Positions 1 to 8,235 of a DNA stretch of 18,967 bases are shown one piece after another. The position numbers and the translations under genes are program-made. The notes below the pieces were generated by a model. The model saw only the letters and a program-made list of their open reading frames with translations. It was not told the DNA's origin and made no database searches. The stretch's first letter is position 1. Each line of letters opens with the position of its first letter. The stretch comes from Alistipes sp. (lineage in GTDB: Bacteria; Bacteroidota; Bacteroidia; Bacteroidales; Rikenellaceae): the NCBI GenBank assembly GCA_017628595.1, contig JAGBYV010000172.1, positions 1 to 18,967 on the forward strand. Reading direction: 5' to 3'.

Positions 1-409
1 GCTGCATAACACCCTTCTCGACTACGGTTTTAGGGTGAAATATACGTCCCTGAACGGTTGTAAAACCACGTTTGGGATCGTCGGCACCATATACCACGCG
101 ACCTATCTGACTCCATGCCAACGCTCCGGCACACATTATGCAAGGCTCCACCGTTACATATATCGTGCAATCTTTCAGATACTTACCTCCAAGTGTCGAG
201 GCGGCAGCGGTAATACACTGCATCTCGGCATGAGCCGTAGCATCGCACAGCGTCTCCACCAGATTATGTCCACGGCCAATGACTTGATCACCACACACGA
301 TAACAGCTCCAATTGGCACCTCCTGCTCCTTTAACGCCTTGTGAGCCTCGTTTATTGCCAACTGCATAAACTTTTTATCCTGCTGACCTAAATTTTTCTC
401 TTTTTCCAT
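1..409 (-). CDS. tadA: tRNA-specific adenosine deaminase TadA (3' end cut by window edge)
   Basis: A cytidine/deoxycytidylate-deaminase-fold enzyme, most likely TadA, which converts adenosine-34 to inosine in the anticodon of tRNA-Arg(ACG). I translated 136 residues from the ATG at 409-407 to the window edge. The zinc and catalytic motifs are intact: H60-A61-E62 (within TAHAEM) and P89-C90-x-x-C93 (EPCIMCAG). The N-terminal VPIGAVIV strand is also typical. The family is usually about 145-160 residues, so only a short C-terminal piece is missing. It is divergent from aspS, with 114 bases between the two starts. A guanine or other nucleoside deaminase of the same fold is a less likely alternative. 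Confidence 0.88.
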   Translation of the reverse strand, partial: MEKEKNLGQQDKKFMQLAINEAHKALKEQEVPIGAVIVCGDQVIGRGHNLVETLCDATAHAEMQCITAAASTLGGKYLKDCTIYVTVEPCIMCAGALAWSQIGRVVYGADDPKRGFTTVQGRIFHPKTVVEKGVMQ

Positions 410-476
410 AAACGATTGCGAATTTAATAATTTCACCAGGAAAAAGCAAATATGGTGTAAAATATCCATTTTTTCG

Positions 477-484
477 TATATTTG
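477..484 (+). promoter_or_regulatory. Probable aspS promoter, -7 box (TATATTTG)
   Basis: TATATTTG followed by CG matches the Bacteroidota -7 consensus TAnnTTTG. It lies 39 nt before the aspS ATG, so transcription should start near 490 and leave a leader of about 33 nt. I see no clear TTTG -33 box about 20 nt upstream, so the call rests on the -7 box and its position. Confidence 0.55.
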
Positions 485-523
485 CGTGATAATAAAGCCA
501 ATTATATAAAAACAGATACAATT

Positions 524-2278
524 ATGTACAGAAGTCATACATGTGGTGAGCTCAGAATCGACCATGTAGGTCAGAGTGTAACACTGGCCGGATGGGTACA
601 AAAGGTTCGTAATCTTGGTGCAATGACCTTTATCGATCTGCGCGATCGTTACGGCCTGACACAGATCGTTGTGGAGGAGAATTCACCCGCAGCAACACGC
701 GAGGCAGCAGCAGAACTCGGTCGTGAGTTCGTATTGCAGGTTACCGGCTCGGTAATCGAGCGTTCATCGAAGAACCCCAAAATGCCTACGGGCGAGATTG
801 AAGTGGCAGCCACAGAGATCAAGATACTCAACAAGGCACAGACGCCTCCCTTCACCATTGAGGAGAACTCGGACGGTGGCGATGATCTGCGCATGAAGTA
901 TCGTTATCTGGATCTTCGTCGTCCCCCCTTGCAGCGCAACATGGAGTTGCGTCACCGCATGGCTCACGCCATCCGCACATTCCTCGACGGAGAGGGTTTC
1001 CTCGAGATTGAGACCCCCTACCTGGTAGGTTCAACGCCTGAGGGCGCACGCGACTTTGTTGTGCCCAGCCGTATGAACCCTAATCAGTTCTATGCTCTGC
1101 CCCAGTCGCCTCAGACCCTGAAGCAGCTTCTGATGGTTGCAGGTTATGACCGCTACTTCCAGATCGTACGTTGCTTCCGCGATGAGGATTTGCGTGCCGA
1201 TCGTCAGCCCGAGTTTACACAGATCGACTGCGAGATGTCGTTCGTTGAGCAGGAGGATGTATTGGAGATCTTCGAGCGCTGGGCAAAGTATATGTTCAAG
1301 GATGTGATGAACGTAGAGTTCTCGGAGCCCTTCCAGCGTATGCCTTGGATTGAGGCTATGGAGAAGTATGGTTCTGACAAGCCCGATTTGCGCTTTGGTA
1401 TGGAGTTCCACGACATCACCGACCTTGCTCACGGCCACTCATTCCCCGTATTTGACGATGCGGAGTATGTTGTAGGTTTCGCAGCTACGGGCTGTGCAGG
1501 CTACACTCGCAAGCAGATTGACGCACTGACAGAGTACGTTAAGCGTCCTCAGGTTGGTGCTAAGGGTTTGGTATGGATTCGCAAGGATGAGCAGGGCAAC
1601 CTCAAGTCATCTGTCGATAAGTTCTACTCGCAGGAGGATCTGCAGGCTATGGCCGAGCGCATGGGCGCACAGAATGGCGACCTGATGCTCGTACTCTGCG
1701 GCAAGAAGTTCAAGGCTCTCACACAGCTCTGCGCCCTGCGTCTGCACGTTGCTGAGTTGTTGGGTCTGCGTGATCCCAAGAAGTTTGCACCTCTGTGGGT
1801 TGTTGACTTCCCCATGTTCGAGTGGGATGACGAGACCGAGCGCTACTACGCTATGCACCACCCCTTCACATCGCCCAAGCCAGAGGATGTGCCCTTCCTG
1901 GAGAGCGATCCCGGCCGCGTGCGCGCCAATGCCTACGACTTCGTATGTAACGGCACAGAGATCGGTGGCGGTTCAATCCGTATCCACGATGCACAGTTGC
2001 AGGCACTTATCTTCAAGATCCTTGGCTTCACACCCGAGAAGGCACAGGAGCAGTTCGGCTTCCTGATGAATGCCTTTAAGTTCGGTGCACCTCCTCACGG
2101 TGGACTCGCATTCGGTTTCGACCGTCTTTGCTCACTCTTCGGTGGCTCGGAGTCTATTCGCGACTTCATCGCCTTCCCCAAGAACAATGCAGGCCGCGAT
2201 GTGATGCTCGATGCTCCATCTACTATCGATCAGGCACAGCTCGATGAGTTGTTCATATCGCTGGTAAAACCCGAATAA
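524..2278 (+). CDS. aspS: Aspartyl-tRNA synthetase AspRS
   Basis: A class II aminoacyl-tRNA synthetase that charges tRNA-Asp with aspartate; cytoplasmic, 584 residues, the usual bacterial length. The N-terminal OB-fold anticodon domain covers about residues 1-105 ([19 protein letters not shown]). Class II motif 1 is near 151-165, motif 2 is [18 protein letters not shown] at 218-235, and motif 3 (GLAFGFDR) is near the C-terminus. The bacterial GAD insertion lies between motifs 2 and 3. A Leu in the RNLG loop, where tRNA-Asn-mischarging enzymes often carry His, suggests a discriminating enzyme; this is inference. I chose the ATG at 524, because an in-frame TTG at 482 lies inside the promoter box and adds 14 non-conserved residues. 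The gene ends at a strong hairpin. Confidence 0.97.
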   Translation: MYRSHTCGELRIDHVGQSVTLAGWVQKVRNLGAMTFIDLRDRYGLTQIVVEENSPAATREAAAELGREFVLQVTGSVIERSSKNPKMPTGEIEVAATEIKILNKAQTPPFTIEENSDGGDDLRMKYRYLDLRRPPLQRNMELRHRMAHAIRTFLDGEGFLEIETPYLVGSTPEGARDFVVPSRMNPNQFYALPQSPQTLKQLLMVAGYDRYFQIVRCFRDEDLRADRQPEFTQIDCEMSFVEQEDVLEIFERWAKYMFKDVMNVEFSEPFQRMPWIEAMEKYGSDKPDLRFGMEFHDITDLAHGHSFPVFDDAEYVVGFAATGCAGYTRKQIDALTEYVKRPQVGAKGLVWIRKDEQGNLKSSVDKFYSQEDLQAMAERMGAQNGDLMLVLCGKKFKALTQLCALRLHVAELLGLRDPKKFAPLWVVDFPMFEWDDETERYYAMHHPFTSPKPEDVPFLESDPGRVRANAYDFVCNGTEIGGGSIRIHDAQLQALIFKILGFTPEKAQEQFGFLMNAFKFGAPPHGGLAFGFDRLCSLFGGSESIRDFIAFPKNNAGRDVMLDAPSTIDQAQLDELFISLVKPE

Positions 2279-2299
2279 TGAGATATAAACATTGATGCG

Positions 2300-2326
2300 A
2301 AAAGGCGACCCAAAAGGTCGCCTTTT
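2300..2326 (+). terminator. Rho-independent terminator after aspS
   Basis: An 11-bp perfect stem (AAAAGGCGACC at 2300-2310 pairing with GGTCGCCTTTT at 2316-2326) with a CAAAA loop, 21 nt after the aspS stop. It has A and T tracts on both sides, so it may also stop transcription coming leftward from the rubredoxin gene. Confidence 0.85.
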
Positions 2327-2392
2327 CTATTAAACTCAATTCCACATTAATTCAAAAAATCCCTAATCCTTAAATCTATTCGGCTATAAAGT

Positions 2393-2551
2393 CTATATCT
2401 TATCGAAAGCATCCTTGCCTGCGCCACACAGGGGGCACGCCCAATCCTCGGGCAGAGAGTCAAAAGATGTTCCGGGCTCAATACCATTCTCGGGATCACC
2501 AATTGCGGGATCATATACCCATCCGCAGGGGTTGCATACATACTTATCCAT
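2393..2551 (-). CDS. Rubredoxin
   Basis: A 52-residue rubredoxin, a small soluble one-electron carrier with a single iron held by four cysteines. The ligands are C6-x-x-C9-G and C39-P-x-C42-G, with the typical [12 protein letters not shown] start and the [15 protein letters not shown] end. The length is the family standard. An in-frame start at 2611 would add 20 low-complexity residues and include the presumed promoter, so I chose the ATG at 2551. It is monocistronic, between the aspS and rnf terminators. In anaerobes rubredoxins often pass electrons to peroxide- or superoxide-reducing enzymes; the partner here is unknown. The nearby Rnf genes may be coincidental. Confidence 0.95.
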   Translation of the reverse strand: MDKYVCNPCGWVYDPAIGDPENGIEPGTSFDSLPEDWACPLCGAGKDAFDKI

Positions 2552-2597
2552 AATTATTATTTTTTGTTTGTTTATAAATATTTCCTTTTTCCTATTA

Positions 2598-2605
2598 CAA
2601 AAGTA
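2598..2605 (-). promoter_or_regulatory. Possible rubredoxin promoter, -7 box (TACTTTTG)
   Basis: Read on the minus strand this is TACTTTTG, a match to TAnnTTTG, 46 nt upstream of the rubredoxin ATG. No convincing TTTG box is seen about 20 nt further upstream; that region is T-rich. Confidence 0.45.
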
Positions 2606-2678
2606 ATACACATTCGCAGTAAAAAACCTAAAAAACGATCAAAAGAATTTACTGTTATATAAGGATAAGTTATAAAAA

Positions 2679-2712
2679 AAAGACTGCCTAACCTTTCGGT
2701 TAAGCAGTCTTT
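2679..2712 (-). terminator. Rho-independent terminator of the rnf cluster
   Basis: A 15-bp stem with one mismatch (2679-2693 against 2698-2712) and a four-base loop, followed on the minus strand by a run of T. It starts 19 nt after the rnfA stop and marks the end of the nadE-rseC-rnf transcript. Confidence 0.88.
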
Positions 2713-2731
2713 ATATAATGTACCAAAGCCC

Positions 2732-3310
2732 TTATACCAAGCCTGAGAAGCCCATAAAAGCCATCGCAAGGATTGCAGCAGTGATGAGTGCAATGGGGTT
2801 ACCCTTCAATGCTGCGGGCACGCCATCGAGCTCCAGACGCTCGCGGATACCAGCGAAAAGCACCAACGCCATAGCAAAACCAATGGCGGTAGCCACCGAG
2901 AAGGTGAAGCTCTGCAAGAGGTTATACTCCTTCTGAATCATCAGAATAGCCACACCCAACACGGCGCAGTTTGTGGTGATAAGGGGAAGGAAGATACCCA
3001 GCGCCTGATATAGCGAAGGCGACACCTTCTTCAGGATGATCTCCACCATCTGCACCAAAGCGGCAATAACGAGGATAAATACGATGGTTTGCATATACTC
3101 GATCTGGAAAGGCACGAGAATAAACTCCTGGATAGACCATGCCACAATCGATGACAGCGCCATTACGAATGTTACGGCAGCACCCATACCAATCGATGTA
3201 TCAACCTTTGACGATACGCCCAGGAAGGGGCAGATACCGAGGAACTGTGCGAATACTACGTTATTTACGAAAATCGCACCGATGATAATTGCAAAATATG
3301 AGATTTCCAT
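2732..3310 (-). CDS. rnfA: Rnf complex subunit RnfA
   Basis: Integral membrane subunit of the ion-translocating ferredoxin:NAD+ oxidoreductase (Rnf), 192 residues, about six transmembrane helices. It pairs with RnfE as an inverted-topology homologue. Conserved family segments are present: [16 protein letters not shown] near 16-31 and [11 protein letters not shown] near 111-121. C27 and C115 match the positions that, in the related Nqr complex, help hold an iron-sulfur centre inside the membrane between the paired subunits. It is the last gene of the cluster, starting 2 nt after the rnfE stop. The alternative name rsxA applies in enterobacteria; the complete rnf set here favours an energy-conserving role. 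Confidence 0.96.
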   Translation of the reverse strand: MEISYFAIIIGAIFVNNVVFAQFLGICPFLGVSSKVDTSIGMGAAVTFVMALSSIVAWSIQEFILVPFQIEYMQTIVFILVIAALVQMVEIILKKVSPSLYQALGIFLPLITTNCAVLGVAILMIQKEYNLLQSFTFSVATAIGFAMALVLFAGIRERLELDGVPAALKGNPIALITAAILAMAFMGFSGLV

Positions 3311-3312
3311 AA

Positions 3313-3897
3313 CTATTTCTTAGCAAATTTGTTAAACAAAACCATCATGTAGCCAAGCACAAAGAATGCACCCGGAGCCAGGACGAATACCAGAGGCATA
3401 TAATCGGCAATACCCAGCGAGAAGCCAAAGATAGCACCACTACCCAGAATCTCGCGCACAGCACCGATCAAAGTCAGGGCGATAGTAAAGCCCAAACCGA
3501 TACCTACACCATCGAGGATTGAGTCCAGCGCACCATTCTTCGATGCAAATGCCTCAGCACGACCCAGGATGATACAGTTCACCACAATCAAGGGAATGAA
3601 CACTCCAAGGCTTGCATAGAGCGAGGGAACATATGCCTGCATAAGCATCTGGATGATGGTCACGAACGATGCGATAACCACGATGAATGCGGGGATACGC
3701 ACCTTATCGGGAATGAAATTCTTGATGAGCGAGATAACAAAGTTTGACATAATAAGCACGGCCATAGTAGCCACACCCATACCCAGACCGTTGATTGCCG
3801 AGGTTGTTGTTCCCAGCGTGGGACACATACCCAGAACCAACACAAAAGTGGGGTTATTCTTCAATATACCGTTAAGTACGATCTGCATCTTATTCAT
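3313..3897 (-). CDS. rnfE: Rnf complex subunit RnfE
   Basis: Integral membrane subunit, partner of RnfA, 194 residues with about six hydrophobic segments. Conserved features are [16 protein letters not shown] (14-29) and [13 protein letters not shown] (106-118). C25 and C108 are the likely iron-sulfur ligands that pair with RnfA C27 and C115, by analogy with NqrD/E. I place the start at 3897: it overlaps the rnfG stop by 8 nt and has a strong Shine-Dalgarno sequence 5 nt upstream. An in-frame start at 3957 would add 20 polar residues inside rnfG. The stop is TAG. Confidence 0.95.
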   Translation of the reverse strand: MNKMQIVLNGILKNNPTFVLVLGMCPTLGTTTSAINGLGMGVATMAVLIMSNFVISLIKNFIPDKVRIPAFIVVIASFVTIIQMLMQAYVPSLYASLGVFIPLIVVNCIILGRAEAFASKNGALDSILDGVGIGLGFTIALTLIGAVREILGSGAIFGFSLGIADYMPLVFVLAPGAFFVLGYMMVLFNKFAKK

Positions 3898-4507
3898 TCT
3901 GACCTCCTTTCTGAGCTGTTGCGCCCGATACGCCATCGGCTGTCTCCTGATAGCCACAAGCTACCTTATATGCCTCGTAAGCACGGGCTACAGCCTCATA
4001 ATATGCACGTGATGAGATGGTGGCCGCAGTCAATGCGTCCAGCTCACCGCCATCCTTCTTTACCTTAAAATCTACCTCCCATGAGTTCTTGTTCTGAATG
4101 CTGCCAAGCAACACGTTACCCTCTTCGGTCATCTTCGTTCCCAGACCAGGAGTCTCAGCCTGCTGCAGAACATTAACGTTGAGAATCTTGCCATCAGCAC
4201 CAAAGCCTACCATAAGACGAATAGCACCGCCGAAACCGTTCTTGGTCATAGACTCAACGGCGTAACCGACAGTCTCCGAACCCTTTGTAGCGGTGTAGAC
4301 AACGATTGTCATGTCGTCGATAGTCTGCTCGCTAATATCGGTTTTGTCAAACTCGGGCAATACATTTGCCACAGCAGCAGTCGTTGCAGCAGCATTTGCC
4401 TCGGCAATAGCATCAGCCGTAATCATATTCACTGCACCCACACCAGCCGAAGCGATAAGGGTAACGGTGAACAGGACGGCAACCATATTAAAAAGTGTAC
4501 TCTTCAT
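3890..4507 (-). CDS. rnfG: Rnf complex subunit RnfG (covalent FMN protein)
   Basis: Membrane-anchored flavoprotein of Rnf, 205 residues. One N-terminal transmembrane helix (about 7-28) is followed by a periplasmic FMN-binding domain. The QAETPGLGTKM segment (115-126) is typical of RnfG/NqrC. FMN is normally attached by ApbE to a threonine in an SGAT-type motif; here that region reads DALTAATISS (157-166), so T163 is the likely site, with Ala in place of the usual Gly. A second motif, DGVSGAT (191-197), sits in the C-terminal tail. No apbE gene lies in the window. It starts 12 nt after the rnfD stop and overlaps rnfE by 8 nt. Confidence 0.94.
   Translation of the reverse strand: MKSTLFNMVAVLFTVTLIASAGVGAVNMITADAIAEANAAATTAAVANVLPEFDKTDISEQTIDDMTIVVYTATKGSETVGYAVESMTKNGFGGAIRLMVGFGADGKILNVNVLQQAETPGLGTKMTEEGNVLLGSIQNKNSWEVDFKVKKDGGELDALTAATISSRAYYEAVARAYEAYKVACGYQETADGVSGATAQKGGQNE
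3903..3907 (-). promoter_or_regulatory. Strong Shine-Dalgarno site that fixes the rnfE start
   Basis: GGAGG within AAAGGAGGTC, 5 nt before the ATG at 3897 and inside the end of rnfG. Such strong sites are uncommon in Bacteroidota. It selects this start over the in-frame ATG at 3957. Confidence 0.7.
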
Positions 4508-4514
4508 ATCTCTG

Positions 4515-4520
4515 CCCTCC
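4515..4520 (-). promoter_or_regulatory. Shine-Dalgarno site for rnfG
   Basis: GGAGGG lies 7 nt before the rnfG ATG (4507) and touches the first base of the rnfD stop region. Together with the rnfE site it suggests strong, coupled translation at this end of the cluster. Confidence 0.6.
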
Positions 4521-5506
4521 TATTTTTTAGCTGTTATCACACCGAAGCGACGAGGCTTCACATATTTATTAATAAGCGGCGTAACGGCATTCATCAGCAG
4601 GATTGCGAACGACATACCCTCGGGATAAGCACCCCACAGACGGATAACCATCGTAATCACACCAATGCCAACACCATAGATCAACATACCCTTCGGAGTC
4701 ATGGGCGAAGTGACATAATCCGTAGCCATAAAGATAGCACCCAGCATAGCACCACCAGCAAACAGGTGGAACGCAGGCAGGGCATACAGCTCAGCACCAC
4801 CACCCTGCATCAGAGCAACGATGAAAGCGAATGCTGCCATTGAGCCCAACACAGCAACGGGGATGTGCCATGTGATAACACGACGCCACAACATATAAAG
4901 ACCACCGGCAAGAAGTGCCGCAGCCGAGAGCTCACCCATAGAACCTCCGGTGAAGCCACCAAACATCGAACCGAGGTTAGCATCAACAACCGACAAGGCA
5001 CCAGACTTTACTGCAGCCAGGGGAGTCGCACCTGAGAATGTATCAACGATACCGCCTACAACGGGCTCTATCTCAGGGAATGAGGTCATCTGTACGGGAT
5101 AAGCAATCAGAAGGAACACACGACCTACGAGTGCGGGATTAAAGGGGTTGTGACCCAAACCGCCGAAGGTCATCTTCGCAACACCGATAGCTACAACGGC
5201 ACCAATGACAATAATCCACCAGGGAATATTAGCAGGCAGGTTAAATGCGAGCAAGAGACCCGTAACCACTGCCGAGAGATTTCCAAGAGTAGAAGCACCT
5301 TTGATAAGGTATTTCTGAATCAGGAACTCTACCAAAACGCAACTTACTACGGCAATAGCCGTAACGTAGAGCACGCTCAAGCCATACACCAGAGCCGACA
5401 CCACCAAAGCAGGCATCAGAGCCACGATCACATCGCGCATCAACGACTGCGTTGAGAGCGGGCTGTGCATGTGAGGCGCAGTTGCAATAATAAATTTATT
5501 TGCCAT
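4520..5506 (-). CDS. rnfD: Rnf complex subunit RnfD (covalent FMN membrane subunit)
   Basis: Polytopic membrane subunit of Rnf, 328 residues, NqrB/RnfD family, thought to take part in ion translocation. The start resembles relatives (ATAPHMHSPLSTQSLM). The conserved GGLGHNPFNPALVGR block is at 115-129. The flavinylation motif D155-T-F-S-G-A-T161-P is intact, so T161 is the expected FMN-bearing residue. Several hydrophobic helices fill residues 25-110 and 190-310. Length is close to the usual 310-350. The gene lies 21 nt after rnfC and 12 nt before rnfG and ends in TAG. Confidence 0.96.
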   Translation of the reverse strand: MANKFIIATAPHMHSPLSTQSLMRDVIVALMPALVVSALVYGLSVLYVTAIAVVSCVLVEFLIQKYLIKGASTLGNLSAVVTGLLLAFNLPANIPWWIIVIGAVVAIGVAKMTFGGLGHNPFNPALVGRVFLLIAYPVQMTSFPEIEPVVGGIVDTFSGATPLAAVKSGALSVVDANLGSMFGGFTGGSMGELSAAALLAGGLYMLWRRVITWHIPVAVLGSMAAFAFIVALMQGGGAELYALPAFHLFAGGAMLGAIFMATDYVTSPMTPKGMLIYGVGIGVITMVIRLWGAYPEGMSFAILLMNAVTPLINKYVKPRRFGVITAKK

Positions 5507-5527
5507 ATCTCTCTTCTTTTATTTTCG

Positions 5528-6883
5528 TTACTTTTTAGCGGCAGCCGCAGCAGCACGCGCACGGATAATACCCATCACAGTCTGCTTGCCCAGACGAACA
5601 TAGTCCAGAAGGGCAATACCTGCGGGGCAGGTGTACTGGCAGCAACCACACTCGATACAATCGGGTATGCGCTCCACCTCCATCTCATCCCACATCTGCT
5701 TTGCCGCCAAACGCTGCAACAGATAGGGCTCAAGACCCATAGGACAAGCGGCTACACACTTGGCACACTTGATACACTCGCTCGTGGGAACACGACGAAC
5801 CTCGTCACCACTGAATACGGTAATACCCGAGCAACCCTTCGTAACGGGTGAGTCAACGTTTACCATGGCACGACCCATCATAGGACCACCATTTACAACC
5901 TTCACATCACCCTCGGGAAGACCTCCGGCCATCTCCAAAAGCTGTGAGATGGGAGTACCCATACGTGTGAGCAGGTTGCAGGGATTCTTTACATCCTTAC
6001 CCGTAACCGTTACCACACGCTCAATCAGGGGCTTATTCTTCTGCACAGCCTCATATACGGCAAGTGCCGTTGAAGCATTGCATACCACTGCACCTACGTG
6101 AATAGGAAGAGCAGGAGGAGGTGGCACCTCGCGGCCAGTTACGGCAGCGATCAGCTGCTTCTCACCACCCTGGGGATACTGAACCTTCAGGGGCTCAACC
6201 TCGATGGCAAACTTCTTCTCCTTGATTATCTTTGTCAAAGATGCAATAGCATCAGGCTTATTGTTCTCAACACCGATAATAGCCTTCTCTACGCCTAAAG
6301 CCTTCTTCAGGATCTCAACACCCACCAGCAACTCCTCGCCACGCTCAAGCATGGTTCGGTGGTCAGATGTAAGATAAGGCTCGCACTCAACACCATTGAT
6401 AATCAAGAACTCAGCCTTGCAACCATTGGGAATAGAGAGCTTCACATGAGTGGGGAATGTTGCACCACCCATACCTACGATACCTGCATCCTTGATCTTT
6501 GCAATGATAGCTGCTGAATCCAGCTCGCACTCGCGCTTTACCTCTGCCGTGCGGTCAATCTCAGGCATCCACTCATCACCCTCACGCTTGATGGTAATCA
6601 TCATCTGACGAAGACCCTGAGCATTGGGCTGAAGATCTACGGCAGTGACCGTACCCGAGATAGGTGAATGGATATTTGCCGACATGAAGCCTGTAGCCTC
6701 AGCGATGAGCTGACCTGTAAGAACCTTATCACCCTTAGCAACCTTAGCTGTTGCAGGGGCGCCGATGTGCTGTCCGAGCGGAATATTTACGACATCGGGG
6801 AGTGCCAAAGTCTCGATGGCCTTATTGCAGCTCCATTTTTTATTATCCGACGGATGAACTCCGCCTATAGGAAATGTCTTCAT
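5528..6883 (-). CDS. rnfC: Rnf complex subunit RnfC (NADH-binding, two [4Fe-4S])
   Basis: Peripheral cytoplasmic subunit of Rnf, 451 residues, the site of NAD(H) exchange. The N-terminal RnfC barrel-sandwich part has the typical GGVHP start. It is followed by a Complex I 51-kDa-like domain with GIVGMGGATFPTHVKL (134-149, nucleotide/FMN site) and NGVECEPYLTSD (163-174). A SLBB-like region comes next. Two [4Fe-4S] binding sets follow: C370, C373, C376, C380 and C409, C412, C415, C419. The short Ala-rich C-terminus lacks the long repeats of enterobacterial RsxC. It starts 9 nt after the rnfB stop. Confidence 0.97.
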   Translation of the reverse strand: MKTFPIGGVHPSDNKKWSCNKAIETLALPDVVNIPLGQHIGAPATAKVAKGDKVLTGQLIAEATGFMSANIHSPISGTVTAVDLQPNAQGLRQMMITIKREGDEWMPEIDRTAEVKRECELDSAAIIAKIKDAGIVGMGGATFPTHVKLSIPNGCKAEFLIINGVECEPYLTSDHRTMLERGEELLVGVEILKKALGVEKAIIGVENNKPDAIASLTKIIKEKKFAIEVEPLKVQYPQGGEKQLIAAVTGREVPPPPALPIHVGAVVCNASTALAVYEAVQKNKPLIERVVTVTGKDVKNPCNLLTRMGTPISQLLEMAGGLPEGDVKVVNGGPMMGRAMVNVDSPVTKGCSGITVFSGDEVRRVPTSECIKCAKCVAACPMGLEPYLLQRLAAKQMWDEMEVERIPDCIECGCCQYTCPAGIALLDYVRLGKQTVMGIIRARAAAAAAKK

Positions 6884-6892
6884 AGTATAATC

Positions 6893-7804
6893 TTATTTCT
6901 GCTCGTTTACACTCTCATTCTTCTCTGCGGGCTTTGCCTCAGTCGTTGCAGCAGGCTTGGCAGCAGGAGCCTTGGGTTCCTTGGGCAGGGGATCCATACC
7001 CTTCAAAACGATAGCACCCGTAGGACATTCGTTGACGCACTTGCGACACAACTTACACTTCTGCGAATCGATATAAGCCACGCCGTTCTCAACGGTAATA
7101 GCACCGAAAGCACATACCTTGGCACACTTGCCACAACCGATACAGCCAGCCTTGCAGGCCTTCATTGTTACGGCACCCTTGTCCTTGGATACGCAGCTTA
7201 CATATACTGCGCGGTTCTTGGGCCACTTCTTGCGAAGCTCGATAATACCCTTGGGGCACGCCTTGACGCAAGCACCGCAGGCTGTACACTTCTCCGCATC
7301 AACCTCGGCAATACCTGTCTCGGGATTCACCTTGATAGCATCGAACTGACACGCATCAACGCAGTCGCCATAACCCAGACAGCCATAGGCACAAGCCGTC
7401 TCGCCAACATAGAACGCAGCAGCCATCGAGCACTTCTTCGTGCCGTTGTACTCGTTGGTACGAGGACGCTTGCCACATACACCACCGCAACGTACTGTCG
7501 CTACGGTAGGTTCCTTCTCAGGCGCTACCTTACCCAGGTAAGTCGCCATCTTCTTCATGCACTCGGCACCACCGACGGGGCAGAAAAGTGCAGAGATGTC
7601 CTCGCGCGTAACCATAGCCTCGGCCATAGCACGACAACCGGCAAATCCACAACCGCCACAGTTGGCACCCGGGAGCATCTTCTCAACCTCATCGATACGG
7701 GGATCCTCCTCCACCTTGAACTTCTGTGCTACGAAGTAAAGGATAACGGCTGCAAGGATACCCAACACGCAGAGGGTCAGAATTGTTGAAAATAATACCG
7801 TCAT
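6893..7804 (-). CDS. rnfB: Rnf complex subunit RnfB (multi-[4Fe-4S] ferredoxin subunit)
   Basis: Membrane-anchored iron-sulfur subunit that accepts electrons from soluble ferredoxin, 303 residues. One transmembrane helix (about 4-27) is followed by the four-Cys domain C49, C52, C57, C75 (ANCGGCGFAGC...CPVGG). Four ferredoxin-type sets then follow: C138/C142/C148/C152, C173/C176/C179/C183, C221/C224/C227/C231 and C250/C253/C256/C260. That gives up to five or six clusters, as in the long RnfB of Bacteroidota and clostridia rather than the short enterobacterial RsxB of about 190 residues. The tail (about 272-303) is rich in Lys, Pro and Ala. The start overlaps the rseC stop in ATGA, a sign of translational coupling. 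Confidence 0.96.
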   Translation of the reverse strand: MTVLFSTILTLCVLGILAAVILYFVAQKFKVEEDPRIDEVEKMLPGANCGGCGFAGCRAMAEAMVTREDISALFCPVGGAECMKKMATYLGKVAPEKEPTVATVRCGGVCGKRPRTNEYNGTKKCSMAAAFYVGETACAYGCLGYGDCVDACQFDAIKVNPETGIAEVDAEKCTACGACVKACPKGIIELRKKWPKNRAVYVSCVSKDKGAVTMKACKAGCIGCGKCAKVCAFGAITVENGVAYIDSQKCKLCRKCVNECPTGAIVLKGMDPLPKEPKAPAAKPAATTEAKPAEKNESVNEQK

Positions 7805-8223
7805 TTTGTTTGTTTAATTATTATGAATTTTATTTTGTTCTTAATCTTATCTCGCAACATGTACAGCACAACGTACCACAAGGCGACTCCCACCAGGGCC
7901 AACAATGCGGCCATGCCCTCACTTGCGCCCAAAAGGATTGCTCCTACAAGCACGGCTGCTAAAACTAAAAAAGGCACCACATAGGCCAATACGACCGACG
8001 TGGAACCCATATCTCTCTGCATTAGAGCCACCTCTACACTATCTCCCACCTGAAAGTCAGTTGCCGCAGCAGTCTCTACCTCAACGATTTTATCGGTCTG
8101 CTCTGATGCTCCGCACACTCCCTTGGCATGGCAGGCACTGCATGCACTATTAACGGTCATTCGCACAAAGACACTATGACCATCAATACGCACAACTTCA
8201 CCGCAATGCTTCACCGCTGCCAT
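7801..8223 (-). CDS. rseC: RseC/MucC-family membrane protein
   Basis: A 140-residue protein of the RseC/MucC family. In enterobacteria RseC belongs to the SoxR-reducing system together with the Rsx (Rnf-like) proteins; in Bacteroidota it stands at the head of the rnf cluster. The N-terminal soluble part carries C28-x-x-C31 and C37 (ACSACHAKGVCG), a motif shared by the family and able to bind metal or be redox active. Two transmembrane helices follow (about 75-97 and 103-122), then a basic tail. The gap to nadE is 12 nt and the overlap with rnfB is 4 nt. A role in Rnf assembly or cofactor supply is inference from context. Confidence 0.9.
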   Translation of the reverse strand: MAAVKHCGEVVRIDGHSVFVRMTVNSACSACHAKGVCGASEQTDKIVEVETAAATDFQVGDSVEVALMQRDMGSTSVVLAYVVPFLVLAAVLVGAILLGASEGMAALLALVGVALWYVVLYMLRDKIKNKIKFIIIKQTK

Positions 8224-8235
8224 AACAGAATGATT

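Noticed and set aside
35..334. A 99-codon plus-strand frame at the left edge
   Set aside because: It is the shadow of tadA on the minus strand, whose HAE and PCxxC motifs are intact.
482..523. TTG start 14 codons upstream for aspS
   Set aside because: The TTG is part of the -7 promoter box and the added residues are not typical; the ATG at 524 starts at the conserved N-terminus.
6668..7789. A 373-codon plus-strand open frame opposite rnfB and rnfC
   Set aside because: It lies antisense to two certain genes, has Leu/Thr/Ser-rich composition typical of a shadow frame, and shows no recognisable domain.
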